This document shows, piece after piece, positions 7,000-9,092 of a stretch of 9,092 nucleotides of DNA. Numbering within the stretch: position 1 is the first letter of the stretch; the number at the start of each line of letters is the position of its first letter. The position numbers and the translations under genes are program-made. The notes beneath the pieces were generated by a model. That model worked only from the letters and a program-made list of their open reading frames with translations. It was not told the DNA's origin and did no database searches. Source of the stretch: CAZOMR01 sp964580655 (GTDB taxonomy: Bacteria; RBG-13-61-14; CAZOMR01); assembly GCA_964580655.1 (NCBI GenBank), contig CAZOMR010000133.1, positions 1 through 9,092 of the forward strand, in the 5' to 3' direction.

Positions 7000-7030
7000 T
7001 GAGAACTTCTCAGAATCGAGAACTTGATTC
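7000..7030. repeat. Palindrome and hairpin cluster containing two GAGAACTT copies
   Basis: TGAGAACTTCTCA (7000-7012) is a perfect palindrome with six-base arms around a single C. Immediately next to it, GAATCGA (7013-7019) can pair with TTGATTC (7024-7030), allowing one G-T pair, around the loop GAAC. The octamer GAGAACTT occurs in both (7001-7008 and 7018-7025), 17 bases apart. It could be a two-site operator, an mRNA 3' end structure for the glycoside hydrolase transcript, or chance. No T run follows on the - strand, so it is not a normal terminator. Confidence 0.5.
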
Positions 7031-7130
7031 GCCTTCCGTGTGTTGCAATATCTGAGTGAATCCTCACGAAGGTATTGAATTTATTGAGCAAGTCAGTCAC
7101 GATGGCCGCAGGTGGTATAGCCGAAAAATT

Positions 7131-8414
7131 TCAACCCAGTATTCTTCGGGTCACGCTCCGGTGCCATTCTATGTCATTCCACATCCCGGGATGTTGAGGC
7201 CCGCAGAAATTGCTTGAGCAGATGCCCTTCCAGCCGCACTCAATAGCCATATCAATTGCCCGCCCTGCAATGTCCTTTACCCATCTCCATTCGCGGTCAT
7301 TATCATGGGGAGGAAGATCATCGTAATTGACAGGGCCCCATGCCTCGGTCGTGTAGAGCGGAAGGCCCCTCTTGCTGGCAAACTCGGCCCACCTGTCTAT
7401 CTTCCCTCCAAGCCATTTAATCCAGGTTCCGCGAAGAGCCCGGTAATAAAATGCCGAGGGTATGCTTGCACCGTAAGTGGCCTTTGGAATCCCGGCAAGA
7501 GTGGCCCAGAGCCCGGACAGCACAGCAAAGGAGATGTTCATGTTGAGCCATAAGTGGGGCTCGAGAACATCAAAGCATGAGAGGTCCACACCCTGGAGAG
7601 CATCCGCATTAACTTCGGCGAAGGAGTAGCAGTAAGCAAGGTCCGGGAAGCGGCTCTTGAGCGGATCAATGGACTCCTTCATGAACCGTGAAAAGACATC
7701 CTTTTGATCGGAATTATACATATTCAACATCAGGGGCATTTTCTTCCCAGAAGCCTCATTCATGTATTTCACCGCCCCGGGCGCCCATACTTTTAAGGGA
7801 AACTCATTACACAGGTCCACCCATTCAACTATGTCGAGCAGATGATGCGAATCAATCAGTTCCAGGGTTTCTCCCCAGACTCGAGCAAAATCTTCCGGCG
7901 TGTTGACCATGCCCACGCGATGGCTGAGATCGGGCTGGAACCACGAGGACAGGCCCACACGGATTCCCCGAGCCTTGCATTTCCCCATGAACTCGATAAT
8001 GCCAGCCCTGGGCTCAACCTCGACCTCCGTGTGATTGCCCCACATAAAGGCCGGTTTTTGCGGCAACATGGTAAACCGCTCCTGGATGCCTCCGTCAGGC
8101 CCGGCCGCGACCAAGTGTGGAAATGCATCCATGCGCACACAGTTATAGCCGCGCTCGGAGAGATCATCTAACACCCGGTCAAAATCCGCATACTCGGCCT
8201 CCGAAGCGCTCCGGCGGGTAAGCCATGAAAAGTCCCACATCGTGACGGCCAGTCTATCTCCGGTCACGGCCTTGGCTTGCGAAGCGGATGCGGCCCGGAC
8301 AAACGGGAACAGGGCCGATGAAGCCCCGAGAGCCGCGGAGCGTCCCAGAAATCCGCGCCGGGACAGCACCCCAGAGTCGCAACTGTTGCCTCGGCATTTT
8401 ATCTCATCTTTCAT
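7131..8414 (-). CDS. Tat-exported cellulase-like TIM-barrel glycoside hydrolase
   Basis: This 427-residue protein carries a Tat signal: LSRRGFLGRSAALG at 17-30, followed by an alanine-rich hydrophobic stretch and likely cleavage around residues 41-48. It should therefore be folded in the cytosol and exported to the periplasm. The mature part resembles the sugar-binding cellulase-like family (PF12876 type), with MWDFSWL (59-65) and MDAFPHL (95-101). Two carboxylates sit where clan GH-A enzymes have theirs: E204 in DLCNEFP (acid/base, after the clan's N) and E357 in YTTEAWG (nucleophile). H287 lies in EPHLW. It is therefore likely an active retaining hydrolase, though the sugar is unknown. The ATG at 8414 follows GGGAG by about eight bases; a GTG at 8459 would put 15 extra residues before the Tat motif and has no site. 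The gene lies 47 bases after a sulfatase stop codon, implying one operon. Confidence 0.83.
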   Translation of the reverse strand: MKDEIKCRGNSCDSGVLSRRGFLGRSAALGASSALFPFVRAASASQAKAVTGDRLAVTMWDFSWLTRRSASEAEYADFDRVLDDLSERGYNCVRMDAFPHLVAAGPDGGIQERFTMLPQKPAFMWGNHTEVEVEPRAGIIEFMGKCKARGIRVGLSSWFQPDLSHRVGMVNTPEDFARVWGETLELIDSHHLLDIVEWVDLCNEFPLKVWAPGAVKYMNEASGKKMPLMLNMYNSDQKDVFSRFMKESIDPLKSRFPDLAYCYSFAEVNADALQGVDLSCFDVLEPHLWLNMNISFAVLSGLWATLAGIPKATYGASIPSAFYYRALRGTWIKWLGGKIDRWAEFASKRGLPLYTTEAWGPVNYDDLPPHDNDREWRWVKDIAGRAIDMAIECGWKGICSSNFCGPQHPGMWNDIEWHRSVTRRILG

Positions 8415-8461
8415 TCTTTCTCTCCCTTGACCACTCTTATTTTTTTGAAATTCAAACACGC

Positions 8462-9092
8462 TTACCTTATCGCGTTTAATGTAACCAGCCTCCGCGCTTT
8501 TTTGACCGCTTTCTTTTTCTTTCTCTCGAAAACAGGGCCGGTAATTTCTTGAACATTATACAAGGCGTCCGCCGCATGCAGGCCGACATATATGTTCGGG
8601 TGCGAAAGCGCTTCCTCTAAAACCGGCAGCGCCTTGTCGCACTGGCCCAGCTTGCAAAGAGCCTCAGCCGCGGCAACGCGCACGCACGGCGAGGAGTCAT
8701 CCAGGGCTTTGGTAAGGCTCGCCATGGCAGGCCCCGCCTTCTTCTCAAGTGCAACGCATCCTAAAGCCCCCCAGTAACGCACCCCGCTGTCAGGGTCTTT
8801 GAGGAATTCGATCAGTCTCCCGATCTCATCCGGATCGCGCTTACCAGCCACATCGGCCGCGTCCATGATGCGCTCCAGGTCATATTCCCTTTCATCACGC
8901 ACCATCTCGTAGGGCGTGGAGCCCCTGGACCGAATCACCATCTCGGATTCATGGAGAAAGCCAGCATCATGAATCTGGAGTAGAAAATTCCGGTTGGCCT
9001 CGCGCATGCGCTCCAGTGTCTCACGGTAGCTCGGATCAAAAGCCAGGTTATTGATCTCATAAGGGTCGGCCTTGAGGTCATATAATTCCTCC
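8462..9092 (-). CDS. Sulfatase C-terminal region with HEAT repeats (5' end outside the window)
   Basis: Only the last 209 codons are present; the frame enters from beyond base 9092 and ends at 8462. The first visible residues, EELYDLKADPYEINNLA, are the classic C-terminal motif of type I sulfatases (arylsulfatase A / N-sulfoglucosamine sulfohydrolase-like), which hydrolyse sulfate esters using a formylglycine. The catalytic CxPxR site would lie upstream and is not visible. After the sulfatase fold come about three HEAT-like helical repeats (residues about 87-182 of the visible part) with the recurring pattern DPDSGVRYWGALGC, DSSPCVRVAAAEALCKLG and HPNIYVGLHAADALY. A basic tail (ERKKKKAVKKARR) closes the protein. 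An internal ATG at 9007 is not the start, because the sulfatase motif lies before it in the same frame. HEAT-tailed sulfatases are known from Planctomycetes and related groups; the repeats probably bind a partner or substrate. The glycoside hydrolase gene follows. Confidence 0.87.
   Translation of the reverse strand, partial: EELYDLKADPYEINNLAFDPSYRETLERMREANRNFLLQIHDAGFLHESEMVIRSRGSTPYEMVRDEREYDLERIMDAADVAGKRDPDEIGRLIEFLKDPDSGVRYWGALGCVALEKKAGPAMASLTKALDDSSPCVRVAAAEALCKLGQCDKALPVLEEALSHPNIYVGLHAADALYNVQEITGPVFERKKKKAVKKARRLVTLNAIR

Larger units (their letters stand above)
6843..7130. other. 288-base gene-free stretch with short repeats
   Basis: This gap lies downstream of the glycoside hydrolase gene and upstream of the anchored-protein gene, both on the - strand. 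I find no convincing coding frame, tRNA or standard terminator with a T run. It holds a tandem pair of AAAAGCGAGG and a cluster of palindromes at 7000-7030, listed separately. The promoter of the gene starting at 6828 should lie here, but I cannot point to a convincing one. A TATAAA on the - strand near 6847 lies so close to the ribosome binding site that transcription would start inside it. Confidence 0.5.

Noticed and set aside
7023..7130. Possible remnant of a transposase or integrase on the - strand (a stretch reading roughly IQYLRED)
   Set aside because: The resemblance is a few residues only, stop codons interrupt it, and no inverted terminal repeats or target duplications are visible.
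9005..9007. ATG at 9007 as the start of a separate HEAT-repeat protein
   Set aside because: The same frame continues upstream to the window edge with a sulfatase C-terminal motif, so this methionine is internal.

Overview
The window reads as a piece of a Gram-negative, uncultivated-looking bacterial chromosome. Evidence for this is an N-terminal signal peptide on a predicted outer-membrane barrel protein, sigma70-like promoters, Shine-Dalgarno starts, a Tat-exported hydrolase, a sulfatase carrying HEAT repeats, and a large FAD acyl-CoA dehydrogenase. This mix is seen in Desulfobacterota-like and Planctomycetes/Hydrogenedentes-like lineages. I cannot place it more finely from sequence alone. 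No mobile element, tRNA, rRNA or CRISPR array is visible.

Left part (1-5675, all + strand). A near-consensus promoter (56-84) drives a small predicted outer-membrane beta-barrel protein (123-776). A LOG-family nucleotide phosphoribohydrolase follows (866-1522). A second good promoter (1556-1584) precedes serS, seryl-tRNA synthetase (1610-2893). The serS stop codon lies in the ribosome binding site of a divergent thymidylate-synthase-family protein (2906-3850), and a 597-residue acyl-CoA dehydrogenase follows 31 bases later (3882-5675). serS, the ThyA-like gene and the dehydrogenase are probably one transcript, although their functions (translation, nucleotide metabolism, acyl-CoA oxidation) have no obvious single theme.

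Middle part (5676-7130). An AT-rich stretch leads into a strong extended -10 promoter (5833-5861), a short leader with a hairpin, and a cold-shock protein gene (5924-6124) closed by a clear intrinsic terminator (6147-6182). Facing it on the - strand is a 199-residue protein of unknown function with a membrane anchor or signal peptide (6229-6828). Behind that is a 288-base gene-free stretch (6843-7130) with short direct repeats and palindromes.

Right part (7131-9092, - strand). The 3' end of a sulfatase gene whose C-terminus carries HEAT repeats runs off the window edge. It is followed after 47 bases by a Tat-exported cellulase-like TIM-barrel glycoside hydrolase. The pair looks like part of a system for desulfating and cleaving a sulfated glycan outside the cytoplasm.

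The observations most worth a second look are the divergent thymidylate-synthase-like protein with all key active-site positions kept, the sulfatase-HEAT/glycoside hydrolase pair, the orphan anchored protein, and the repeat-rich gap at 6949-7030. I did not find strong evidence of a wholly new multi-gene system.
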